Shown piece by piece: positions 24,812 through 31,711 of a stretch of 50,764 nucleotides of DNA. Origin of the DNA: Gammaproteobacteria bacterium (GTDB lineage: Bacteria; Pseudomonadota; Gammaproteobacteria; Xanthomonadales; SZUA-36). The stretch lies in the NCBI GenBank assembly GCA_030431095.1, contig JAUIJU010000021.1:1-50764 (forward strand), given 5' to 3'. A program made the translations under genes and the position numbers. Positions within the stretch are counted from its first letter, which is position 1; each line of letters starts with the position of its first letter. Below the pieces are notes generated by a model. The model was not told the DNA's origin. It did not search any database and saw only the letters and a program-made list of their open reading frames with translations.

Positions 24812-25578
24812 GAAGAACGCTCCGCGGTGGTGGCTTTGTCGGGATGATCGTAAACCGGCGCGCCCTTCAGCCACAATTTCAGGGCCTGCCAGTGGATCGC
24901 CGCGATCACCTTGCCGGTCATGAAGGGGTGGGTCGCCAGGGCGTGGGCCAGGCTGGCTCCGCTGATCTCTTTGCGTTGCAGGTCCAGCGTGGCGTCGAAC
25001 ACCTTTTCGCCATCGCGGTGGTTGGCCATGTACACGGCCAGTCGCTCGCCCGGCGCGCCAAAGCGCCAGTCGTAGTCCATGTCCATCGGCATGAAGGGCG
25101 ACACGTGCATCCGCTTGGCCGGCGCAAAACGCTGCTGCCGCCCGGGCGCGCCGCCGCCGTCCCGCAGCACGTAGCAATGGCGCTCACCCCAGGGCGTGTT
25201 GTTGACCTCCGCGACGATGGCCTCCACGCGCTCGTCCGCAGCGTCCCAGCAGTAGTAAAAGCTCACCGGGTTGAAGCCGTAGCCCCAGTAACGCGGATGG
25301 GTCAGCAGGCGGATCGGACCACCGGGCCGGAACCCGGTTTCGCCCGCGACCCGGTCGCGCACGCATTCGGCCAGCGGCCGGTCCGGCTCGCCCAGGTGGT
25401 CGTCGCGGCGAAACCGCGCCAGTGCGCGCCGCCGCGTGGACCACAGCCAGCGGCCGGCAAACACCGTGTCCAGCTCGTCCAGGTCGAGGTACAGCATGAA
25501 CAGCCGATAGCTGAACGTGTGGGGCACCGGCCGCAGCCGGCGATGCCTAAGCTGTCCGCTGAAGAGCGCGCTGTGCAT
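24808..25578 (-). CDS. DUF1365 family protein
   Basis: 256 residues. The start MHSALFSGQLRHRRLRPVPH and the blocks FSYRLFMLYLDLDEL and HPRYWGYGFNPVSFYYC are diagnostic of DUF1365. Function is not established biochemically; the family is nearly always coded between a flavin amine oxidase and a Cfa-like methyltransferase, and is presumed to work in modification of membrane fatty acids. Here it overlaps the oxidase gene by 32 bases and the methyltransferase gene by 4, which implies strict translational coupling. No signal peptide is seen, so it is probably cytoplasmic or membrane-peripheral. Confidence 0.92.
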   Translation of the reverse strand: MHSALFSGQLRHRRLRPVPHTFSYRLFMLYLDLDELDTVFAGRWLWSTRRRALARFRRDDHLGEPDRPLAECVRDRVAGETGFRPGGPIRLLTHPRYWGYGFNPVSFYYCWDAADERVEAIVAEVNNTPWGERHCYVLRDGGGAPGRQQRFAPAKRMHVSPFMPMDMDYDWRFGAPGERLAVYMANHRDGEKVFDATLDLQRKEISGASLAHALATHPFMTGKVIAAIHWQALKLWLKGAPVYDHPDKATTAERSS

Positions 25579-26836
25579 GCCGTCGGTCCTCGGCGAAGTG
25601 GTCCAGCGCCGCCAGGGCGCTGACCACGCCGTCCTCGTGAAAGCCGTTGCGCCACCAGGCGCCGCAATAGCTGGTGCGGCGCCCCTGGTTTACCTCCCGC
25701 TGTCGCGCCTGGGCGGCGATGGCCTTCGGCGTGAACACGGGATGGCGATAGTGGAAGGTATCGATCACCCGGGACGGGTCGATCGCTTCGCGGTGATTGA
25801 GGGTGACGCAAAAGGTCTCCGGCGCGTCCAGGCCCTGCAGGATGTTCATGTTGTAGGTCACCGCCGCCGGCCGCGCGGGCTGGTCCAGCAGGTGGTAGTT
25901 CCAGGCGGCCCAGGCCAGCCGGCGGCGCGGCAGGACGCGCTCGTCCGTGTGCAGCACGGCCTCGTTGTCCTGGAACGCAAAGGCGCCGAGCACCTCGCGT
26001 TCCGCCGTGTCGGGATCTTCCAGCAGCGCCAGCGCCTGGTCTGCGTGACAGGCCAGGAACACGTGATCGAAGGGCATCGGCGCGTGCCCCGGCACGCTGA
26101 CCCGCACGTGGTCGGGAAAACGCCGGATGGCCCGCACCGGGGTGTCCAGGTGAATCCGGTCCCAGTGCCCGGCCACCAGCCGGCGCACGTACTCGCGCGA
26201 ACCGCCACGGATCGTGCGCCAGGTGGGTCGGTCGTTCACCGAGAGCAGGCCGTGGTGGCTGAAAAACCGGATGAAAAATTGCGCCGGCATGCGGCGCAGC
26301 TCATCCTGGCTGGCCGACCAGATGGCCGAGCCCATCGGCACCACGTAGTGCTCGGTGAAGGCCCTGCCGTAGCCCTGCCCCGCCAGCCAGTCGCCCAGCG
26401 CCGGGTCCGGCGCCCCGGGCTCGAGCAAGGCCGGCGCCTCGCGGTGAAAGCGCAGGATGTCGCGGATCATGCCCAGGAAGGCGGGCCGCAACAGGTTGCG
26501 GCGCTGGGCGAACAGGGCATTGAGCGAGGTGCCGTTGTACTCCAGGCCGCTGCGCGGATGGCGCACGCTGAAGCTCATGTCGCTCGCCTGCGAGGCGACG
26601 CCGAGTTCATCCAGCATCGCCGAGAAATTCGGGTACGTGCGGTCATTGAACACGATGAAGCCGGTGTCGATCGCCCAGCGCCGCCCGTGCCGCTCCACGT
26701 CCACCGTGTTGGCGTGCCCACCGATGCGACGATCCGCCTCGAACACGGTCACCTGGTGATCCCGGGCCAGCTTCCAGGCAGCCACGTTGCCGGCGATGCC
26801 GGTGCCGACCACCGCGATGTTCAGCGGGCGTGTCAC
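25547..26836 (-). CDS. FAD-dependent amine oxidase/desaturase-like protein
   Basis: 429 residues from GTG 26836, which overlaps the lipocalin stop as GTGA and places the dinucleotide-binding loop at residues 7-16 (IAVVGTGIAG). FEADRRIGGHANTVDVE is the second FAD contact. The blocks SIWSASQDELRRMPAQFFIR and TSYCGAWWRNGFHEDGVVSA mark the group found beside DUF1365 and cfa genes. It is likely a flavin oxidoreductase acting on lipid acyl chains, for example in dehydrogenation after methylation. That role is inferred from context and from work on the related cluster in Rhodobacter; the substrate is not shown by sequence. Confidence 0.88.
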   Translation of the reverse strand: MTRPLNIAVVGTGIAGNVAAWKLARDHQVTVFEADRRIGGHANTVDVERHGRRWAIDTGFIVFNDRTYPNFSAMLDELGVASQASDMSFSVRHPRSGLEYNGTSLNALFAQRRNLLRPAFLGMIRDILRFHREAPALLEPGAPDPALGDWLAGQGYGRAFTEHYVVPMGSAIWSASQDELRRMPAQFFIRFFSHHGLLSVNDRPTWRTIRGGSREYVRRLVAGHWDRIHLDTPVRAIRRFPDHVRVSVPGHAPMPFDHVFLACHADQALALLEDPDTAEREVLGAFAFQDNEAVLHTDERVLPRRRLAWAAWNYHLLDQPARPAAVTYNMNILQGLDAPETFCVTLNHREAIDPSRVIDTFHYRHPVFTPKAIAAQARQREVNQGRRTSYCGAWWRNGFHEDGVVSALAALDHFAEDRRHAQRALQRTA

Positions 26837-27378
26837 GGTGCGTCCCAGCGCTGCGGCACGCGGCGCAAGTCCCCGGTGTCGTAGCCCATGGCGCGGATCT
26901 TCCCGACCAGTTCGTCGTAGCGCGCCTGGGAGATGGACGGCGTGCGCGCCATGATCCACACGTAGTCACGCTTGTTCCGACCCACGATGGTCACCGTGTA
27001 GTCCTCGTCCAGCCAGGCGATGCGGTAGTCGGCCTTGATCGGCCACACGAAGCGCATGCCCCAGACCGCGTGATTGGCCGTCGCATCGGGAAAGCCGCGG
27101 GGCGTCATGGTCTTGAGCTCGCCGTCGAAGCCGCCCTCGCGAAACGTGAAGGTGGTGGCGACGGTGCCGTCGTCCTCCAGCGCGTACGACTCCACGGCGT
27201 TGTACGCCTCGTCCTCGACGAAGGTCGGGATGTGGGCGATCACGTACCAGTCGCCCATGAAGCGCTCCAGGTCGACGTGCTCGACGGTCTCCAGCGGCTG
27301 CATGCCGTTACACGCGGCCAGCAGCGCGGCAATGGCCAGCAGGCAGGCCAGGAACGAACGGCGGTGTCGAATCGTCAT
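26833..27378 (-). CDS. Lipocalin lipoprotein, second copy
   Basis: 181 residues from ATG 27378. The signal ends in the lipobox LAAC with C23 (basic start MTIRHRR, hydrophobic core). The lipocalin motif is FMGDWYVIAHIPTFVEDEAY, and KRDYVWIMARTPSISQARYD corresponds to the third conserved region. It resembles the other lipocalin in this window (21459-22064) in plan but not closely in sequence. Its position inside the lipid-modification operon suggests it carries or protects the modified fatty acids or damaged lipids at the outer membrane. It begins 19 bases after the DUF1295 stop. Confidence 0.9.
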   Translation of the reverse strand: MTIRHRRSFLACLLAIAALLAACNGMQPLETVEHVDLERFMGDWYVIAHIPTFVEDEAYNAVESYALEDDGTVATTFTFREGGFDGELKTMTPRGFPDATANHAVWGMRFVWPIKADYRIAWLDEDYTVTIVGRNKRDYVWIMARTPSISQARYDELVGKIRAMGYDTGDLRRVPQRWDAP

Positions 27379-27397
27379 CAGCGGGTTCCACGTGGGT

Positions 27398-28174
27398 TCA
27401 GGCCGCGCTGCGCCGCGGGCCCGGGAAGAAGGCGTTGGTGCGCCGGATGTACTCGGCATAGGCGGGGCGGCGCTCCCCGATGTCTTTCTCCAGCAGGGAC
27501 ACGCCGGAAACACGCAGCAGCAACACGGACATCAGTACTGGCGCGCCGATGGTCCACCAGCCGCCCCCGGCGGCGGCGAGCAGGAAATAGCCCCACCACA
27601 GGGTGAACTCCCCGAAGTAATTGGGGTGGCGGGTGAAGCGCCACAGGCCGGTGTCGAGCACCTTACCCCGGTTGTCCGGGTTGGCCCGGAAGCGCGCGAG
27701 CTGCGCGTCGCCGATCACCTCGAAGACCATGCCCAGGCCCCACAGCGCCACGCCGGCCGCGTCCAGCCAGCCCAGCGGTTCCGGGCTGCCGACGGCCACC
27801 GCCAGGGGCATGGCGATCAACCAGGCCAGCACGGCCTGCAGGCCGAACACGATGAAACCGCTCTTCCACCAGAAACCGGGGTCGTTGTTGGCGCGAATGG
27901 CCTGGTAGCGCCGGTCTTCGCCCTCGCCGTGATTGCGCCAGGTGATGTAAATCGAAAGGCGCAGCGCCCAGGCCGCCACCAGGATCAGCACCAGCCAGCC
28001 GCGGGGGCCGCCGACGCCGACCTGCCCCGCGTAGCCACCGGCCAGGGCCAGGAACATCAACGACCACAGGCTGTCCACCAGGCTCACGTCCGCGCGGACC
28101 ACGGACAGCGCCCAGGCCGCGAAAACCAGGACGGCCACGCCGGCGCCCGCCAGGCTGTAGGCGGCCCAGTCCAT
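27398..28174 (-). CDS. DUF1295 membrane protein (steroid 5-alpha-reductase-like)
   Basis: 258 residues from ATG 28174, one base after the stop of the upstream methyltransferase gene. It has about six or seven membrane segments. The signature SFIV-type core is seen as VLDTGLWRFTRHPNYFGEFT followed by WWGYFLLA, where the RHPNYFGE block is the NADPH/cofactor-contact region shared with steroid 5-alpha-reductases and isoprenylcysteine methyltransferases. An integral-membrane reductase or methyltransferase acting on lipids fits both family and context. The actual substrate is unknown. Confidence 0.9.
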   Translation of the reverse strand: MDWAAYSLAGAGVAVLVFAAWALSVVRADVSLVDSLWSLMFLALAGGYAGQVGVGGPRGWLVLILVAAWALRLSIYITWRNHGEGEDRRYQAIRANNDPGFWWKSGFIVFGLQAVLAWLIAMPLAVAVGSPEPLGWLDAAGVALWGLGMVFEVIGDAQLARFRANPDNRGKVLDTGLWRFTRHPNYFGEFTLWWGYFLLAAAGGGWWTIGAPVLMSVLLLRVSGVSLLEKDIGERRPAYAEYIRRTNAFFPGPRRSAA

Positions 28175-28175
28175 G

Positions 28176-29273
28176 TCAGCCGCCCGTTTCCGCGTCCGCC
28201 TGGCGGCGGAAGCGATAGTGGGAGACGTACCATTGGCGGCCGCCGTCCAGCCCGAACAGTTCCGCGCAGGCCATGAAGAAGATGCGCCAGCGCTGAATCC
28301 AGCGCTCCACCTGCGCTTCGCCGTACACCGGCGTGAGAAGGCGGCGCGCTGCTTCACGGTTGGCGTCCAGCCTGGCCAGCCAGGCGTCGGCCGTGCGCTG
28401 ATAGTGCGTCCCGTCCCACGCCCACTGGCGTTCCACCGCCAGGTCACGGGAAAAACGCAGGGGCAGGTCGGCGCTGGGCATGATGCCGCCGGAAAAGAAG
28501 TGGCGGCTCATCCAGTCGCCGGGCCCGTTGTCCTCGAAGGCGTACGGCGCATCGCGGTGACAGAAGATGTGCATGAAAAAACGCCCGCCGGGGTTCAGCC
28601 AGCGTCCGATACGTTCGAACAGGGCGCCGTAGTTGCGCATGTGCTCGAACATTTCCACGGACACGATGCGATCAAAGCGCGACTCGATGTCGAAGTCGTT
28701 CATGTCCGCCGTGATGACGCGAAGGTTGTCCAGGCCGCGCCGCGCCGCCAGCGCCTCGATGTGACGGCGCTGCGCGGCCGAGTTGCTCACCGCGGTGACC
28801 CGGCAGCCCGGATGCCGGCCCGCGATCCACAGTGAGAGGGAACCCCAGCCACATCCGAGGTCCAGCACCGACATGCCGTCCGCGACCCCGGCGCGCTCAC
28901 AGCTCAGGGCCAGGGCGCGCGCTTCGGCCTCGTCGAGGCCCGGCGTGGTCTCGTCCCAGCAGGCGCAGCTGTACTTGCGGTGCGCCCCGAGGACCACGTC
29001 GAAGAATTCGGCAGGCACCTCGTAGTGCTGTTCGTTGGCCCGCTGCGGCAGGGGTGCGACCTCGGCCCGGTTCATGGCCGCGACGAAAACGTCCCTGGCC
29101 ATGGCGACCGCGGCCGCGTCGTCGGCGTCGATATCGCGCAGCCGGCGGCGGCACAGGCGACGAATGCCAGCCCGGATCAAGCCATCCGGCACCCAGCCGG
29201 TTTCGGCCAGCCCGATGGCGCCCTGTCCACGTTCGCTTGCCGGGGTCCGTTCCCATTCCGCTTCCGCCGCCAT
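28176..29273 (-). CDS. Cyclopropane-fatty-acyl-phospholipid synthase family methyltransferase (proximal)
   Basis: 365 residues from ATG 29273, which has AGGAGA just upstream; an in-frame ATG at 29366 would run through the terminator stem and is rejected. Methyltransferase motifs: VLDLGCGWGSLSLWIAG, the post-I acidic region, and VSVEMFEHMRNYGALFERIG, the Cfa-type motif. NEQHYEVPAEFFDVVLG and FFSGGIMPSADLP are further conserved blocks. It is shorter than Cfa proper and belongs to the group coded with DUF1295. It is clearly different from the Cfa-like enzyme at the end of the operon, so the two probably act on different substrates or steps. First gene of the six-gene operon. Confidence 0.9.
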   Translation of the reverse strand: MAAEAEWERTPASERGQGAIGLAETGWVPDGLIRAGIRRLCRRRLRDIDADDAAAVAMARDVFVAAMNRAEVAPLPQRANEQHYEVPAEFFDVVLGAHRKYSCACWDETTPGLDEAEARALALSCERAGVADGMSVLDLGCGWGSLSLWIAGRHPGCRVTAVSNSAAQRRHIEALAARRGLDNLRVITADMNDFDIESRFDRIVSVEMFEHMRNYGALFERIGRWLNPGGRFFMHIFCHRDAPYAFEDNGPGDWMSRHFFSGGIMPSADLPLRFSRDLAVERQWAWDGTHYQRTADAWLARLDANREAARRLLTPVYGEAQVERWIQRWRIFFMACAELFGLDGGRQWYVSHYRFRRQADAETGG

Positions 29274-29308
29274 CGCGCTCTCCTGGGCCCGCGGTCCGTT
29301 GTGCGGGC

Positions 29309-29335
29309 AAAAAAACCCCGGCGAGGCGCCGGGGT
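29309..29335 (-). terminator. Intrinsic terminator in the leader of the lipid operon
   Basis: On the minus strand, a perfect 9-bp stem (29335-29327 with 29323-29315, ACCCCGGCG arms), a 3-base loop, then seven T (29315-29309). It is a textbook rho-independent terminator, yet no recognised gene ends before it; the next start codon downstream is that of the proximal methyltransferase at 29273. It therefore either ends a small transcript or attenuates the operon. Confidence 0.8.
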
Positions 29336-29511
29336 AACGGGCATGGGAGTGCAATGAGGGGTTCAAAGGGCCACTCCCGGTGAGTCAGGGCAGGCGGGAT
29401 CGCCGATCTGCAGGGCATTCACCGCCTGGTCCCACGTTCGGAAAAAAAATAGGCGAGCGCTCGTGAACGCCGTGTCAAGGTCGGGTCACGTTGGCGCGAA
29501 GGCGTCGCCAT
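29336..29511 (-). other. Possible small RNA or leader-peptide region upstream of the terminator
   Basis: This minus-strand stretch ends in a strong terminator and can fold: CAGGCGG...CCGCCTG and GGGAGTG...CACTCCC are perfect 7-bp pairings, and the outer sequences AACG-TGGGA and TCCCA...CGTT can also pair, competing for the same TCCC. It also holds two tiny frames that meet in a GTGA overlap: 29511-29419 (30 codons) and 29422-29363 (19 codons). An sRNA, an attenuator or a small peptide gene are all possible; nothing matches a riboswitch class I know. Confidence 0.3.
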
Positions 29512-29540
29512 CACGGTTTTTCCGGCGTGACGTCCAGCCG

Positions 29541-29569
29541 TTAACAGGCCCCGGCCGGTCGCTTATAGT
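29541..29569 (+). promoter_or_regulatory. Promoter for the bPH-domain operon
   Basis: TTAACA (29541-29546), a 17-base spacer, and TATAGT (29564-29569) form a near-consensus sigma-70 promoter, with the start codon at 29599. The same spot read on the minus strand gives TATAAG, so the -10 regions of the divergent transcripts may overlap. Confidence 0.65.
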
Positions 29570-29598
29570 TCACCCCGTGCCCACCCCGGAAACGCGAT

Positions 29599-30120
29599 AT
29601 GGCCTTTACCAACCAGCAGGTCGATGCTGACGCCCTGCCCCGGGCGGCGGAGTTGCAACTGCACCGACTGCCGCCTGAACATCGGCGGGAGATTCTCGCG
29701 CAGAGCCTCATGGTCCTGGCGATCGTGCTGATCCCGACCTTCATTCCGCAGCTGATCACGAAGATCCCGGGCAGCGTGCGCGCTGTCTTGTGGTTGATCC
29801 CCATTACGGTGGCCGGATTCGGCGCCCTGTTCACGGCGCTGGCCATGATCCGGTTCCGGTACAAGGGTTACGCGATGCGTGAACACGACATCGCGTTCCG
29901 CACCGGCCTGTTCTGGCGCAAGACCACCCTGCTGCCCTTCGACCGCGTGCAGCACGCCGAGGTCACCCAGGGGCCGTTACAGCGTCGTTTCGGCCTGTCG
30001 ACCCTGAAGTTTTTCACCGCCGGCGGCTCCAGCGTGGACCTGAAGATAGAGGGCCTGCTCTCGGACCAGGCGGAATCGCTGCGTGAATCCGTGCTGGCGC
30101 GGAGCGTGCATGCCCGCTGA
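29599..30120 (+). CDS. Bacterial PH-domain membrane protein (YdbS-like)
   Basis: 173 residues. Two membrane segments lie near residues 36-75, followed by a bPH2 (YdbS) domain: YKGYAMREHDIAFRTGLFWR, then KTTLLPFDRVQHAEVTQGPLQ and RRFGLSTLKFFTAGGS. Such proteins occur in pairs with a larger protein bearing several bPH2 domains (YdbS/YdbT), as here, where the next gene starts inside this one. Their role is not established; envelope integrity or membrane-linked scaffolding has been suggested. The strong promoter upstream serves both genes. Confidence 0.88.
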   Translation: MAFTNQQVDADALPRAAELQLHRLPPEHRREILAQSLMVLAIVLIPTFIPQLITKIPGSVRAVLWLIPITVAGFGALFTALAMIRFRYKGYAMREHDIAFRTGLFWRKTTLLPFDRVQHAEVTQGPLQRRFGLSTLKFFTAGGSSVDLKIEGLLSDQAESLRESVLARSVHAR

Positions 30121-31687
30121 GCCGGCGGAGACCCCTGTGAACGGCGAAAGCTGGCGGCGGATCTCGCCGCTGGCGGTGATCGATTTCGTGGTCACCGCGA
30201 TTCGCCAGGGCCTGGTCCAGCTATTGCCCGCCCTGGCGGTGGCGTTCGCCAGCGCCGCGTCTTCCGAGCGCTTCGAGGTCGCCTGGGTGCTGGCCGGACT
30301 GGCGGCCTTGCTGCTGCTGGGGCTGGTCTGGTCCGTGCTCAGCTGGATGCGGTTCGGCTATCGGCTACAGGCGGCGCGCATCGTGGTGCGCAAGGGCGTG
30401 TTGCTGCGCCAGGCGCTGAACGTGGAGTTCGACCGCATCCAGAATGTATCGGTCAACGAGCCGTTTTACTTCCGTCCGTTCGGGCTGGCGGCGCTGGGCA
30501 TCGACACGGCCGGCAGCAGCGGCAAGGAAATCCGCCTGCCGGGACTGCCGCTGGCCCAGGCGCGGGCGCTGCGTGACCGCCTGGTGGCCGAGGCGCAGGC
30601 CGCCGGGGACGCGCCCGGAGGCGAGACCGGGGCGGACGAACCGGCGCCGGGAGAGGAGCACGGCGGCACGGTGCTGCTGCGCCTGTCACGGCGTGACGTG
30701 GTCTACGCGGGGCTGACCGCCAACTTCATGCTGTGGGCGGCGGTGGCCATCGGTACGGTGATGGGGTCGGGCGATACTGCTGAGAACCTGGTCGGATGGC
30801 TGGTGCAGACCCTGGACCTGGGCCAGCTGGCCGATTCGCTCCGCGAGCAGGGGGGTGACCTGATGGTCGCCCTGGCGGTGGCCGCCGCCGCGCTGCTGGC
30901 GCTGATGCTGCTGCCGCTGGTCTCGGTGATCGGCGCGCTGCTGCGCTACGACGGCTATACGCTGAGCGTGGACGGCGACCGCTTTCGCCGCTCCAGCGGC
31001 CTGCTCAGTCGGCACGACGAGTCGGTGCGCCAGCACAAGATCCAGGGCGTCACCTGGAAGCAGAACGCCATCGCCCTGCTGCTGGGCCGGATCAACCTTC
31101 AGCTGCGCCAGGCCAGCTCCGGCAGCGGAATCGAATCCGGCCAGCAACCGGGCACGGGACTGGCGCAGGCGTTCATGGTGCCTTCCCTGCTCCCGGTGCA
31201 GGCGCAGTCACTGACCGCGCGTTTCCTGCCTGGTTGCGACACGGCGGCTGCCCGCTACACGCGGGTCGACCCATGGCGCTTCATCGGCGTCAGTTCGGCC
31301 TGGATCGCGGTGCCGCCGGCACTGGGACTGATGCCCCTGGCGGTGATCGTCGACGCCCGCTTCGCCCTGGCCTGGCTGGTCGTGGCCGCGGTGATCGTGC
31401 TGATCGCGGCCCGCTGCTGGCGCCAGACCGGCTGGGCGATCAGCGGCGATCACGGCCTGGTCCGCAAGGGCTTCATCGGCAGCAACACCAGCGTGTTTCC
31501 CCTGTTCAAGGTGCAGCGCGTCGACGTGGTGCAAACCCCCTGGCTGGAAAAGCGCGGGCTGGCCCACCTGACCCTGCACCTCGCCTCGCACTCCGTCTCC
31601 CTGCACTGGATGCGCCTGGAGGACGCCGAACAGATCCGCGACCTGGCGCTGTACCGGGCGGAATGCGGGGACGAGGCTTGGATCTGA
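30110..31687 (+). CDS. Multi-bPH2-domain membrane protein (YdbT-like)
   Basis: 525 residues from ATG 30110, inside the end of the YdbS-like gene; a slightly longer in-frame start at 30083 is less likely because it lengthens the overlap. Three bPH2 repeats alternate with paired membrane segments. First repeat: RIVVRKGVLLRQALNVEFDR with IQNVSVNEPFYFRPFGLAAL. Second: YTLSVDGDRFRRSSGLLSRH with HKIQGVTWKQNAIALLLGRI. Third: WAISGDHGLVRKGFIGSNTS with KVQRVDVVQTPWLEKRG. Normal length for YdbT. Function unknown; presumed to act with the partner protein in the inner membrane. Confidence 0.88.
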   Translation: MPAEPAETPVNGESWRRISPLAVIDFVVTAIRQGLVQLLPALAVAFASAASSERFEVAWVLAGLAALLLLGLVWSVLSWMRFGYRLQAARIVVRKGVLLRQALNVEFDRIQNVSVNEPFYFRPFGLAALGIDTAGSSGKEIRLPGLPLAQARALRDRLVAEAQAAGDAPGGETGADEPAPGEEHGGTVLLRLSRRDVVYAGLTANFMLWAAVAIGTVMGSGDTAENLVGWLVQTLDLGQLADSLREQGGDLMVALAVAAAALLALMLLPLVSVIGALLRYDGYTLSVDGDRFRRSSGLLSRHDESVRQHKIQGVTWKQNAIALLLGRINLQLRQASSGSGIESGQQPGTGLAQAFMVPSLLPVQAQSLTARFLPGCDTAAARYTRVDPWRFIGVSSAWIAVPPALGLMPLAVIVDARFALAWLVVAAVIVLIAARCWRQTGWAISGDHGLVRKGFIGSNTSVFPLFKVQRVDVVQTPWLEKRGLAHLTLHLASHSVSLHWMRLEDAEQIRDLALYRAECGDEAWI

Positions 31688-31703
31688 GGCGCGCTGGCGC
31701 GCC
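31688..31703. terminator. Hairpin between convergent bPH and herA-like genes
   Basis: GGCGCG (31688-31693), loop CTGG, CGCGCC (31698-31703), immediately after the plus-strand stop and 9 bases from the opposing stop. Short and without a T-run. Confidence 0.35.
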
Positions 31704-31711
31704 GTGCGCGG

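Noticed and set aside
24812-25177. N-terminal extension of the distal Cfa-like protein
   Set aside because: It is an out-of-frame reading of the DUF1365 gene. ATG 24811 overlaps the DUF1365 stop and fits the family start.
29336-29480. SAM-responsive riboswitch upstream of the Cfa-like gene
   Set aside because: None of the conserved sequences of the SAM or SAH riboswitch classes I know is present, so only an unspecified leader structure is reported.
29440-29600. ECF sigma (RpoE/ChrR-type) promoter for the lipid operon
   Set aside because: I looked for TGATCC-like and GGAACTT-like elements upstream of 29273 and found no convincing pair. A TTGACA at 29478-29473 lacks a well-spaced -10.
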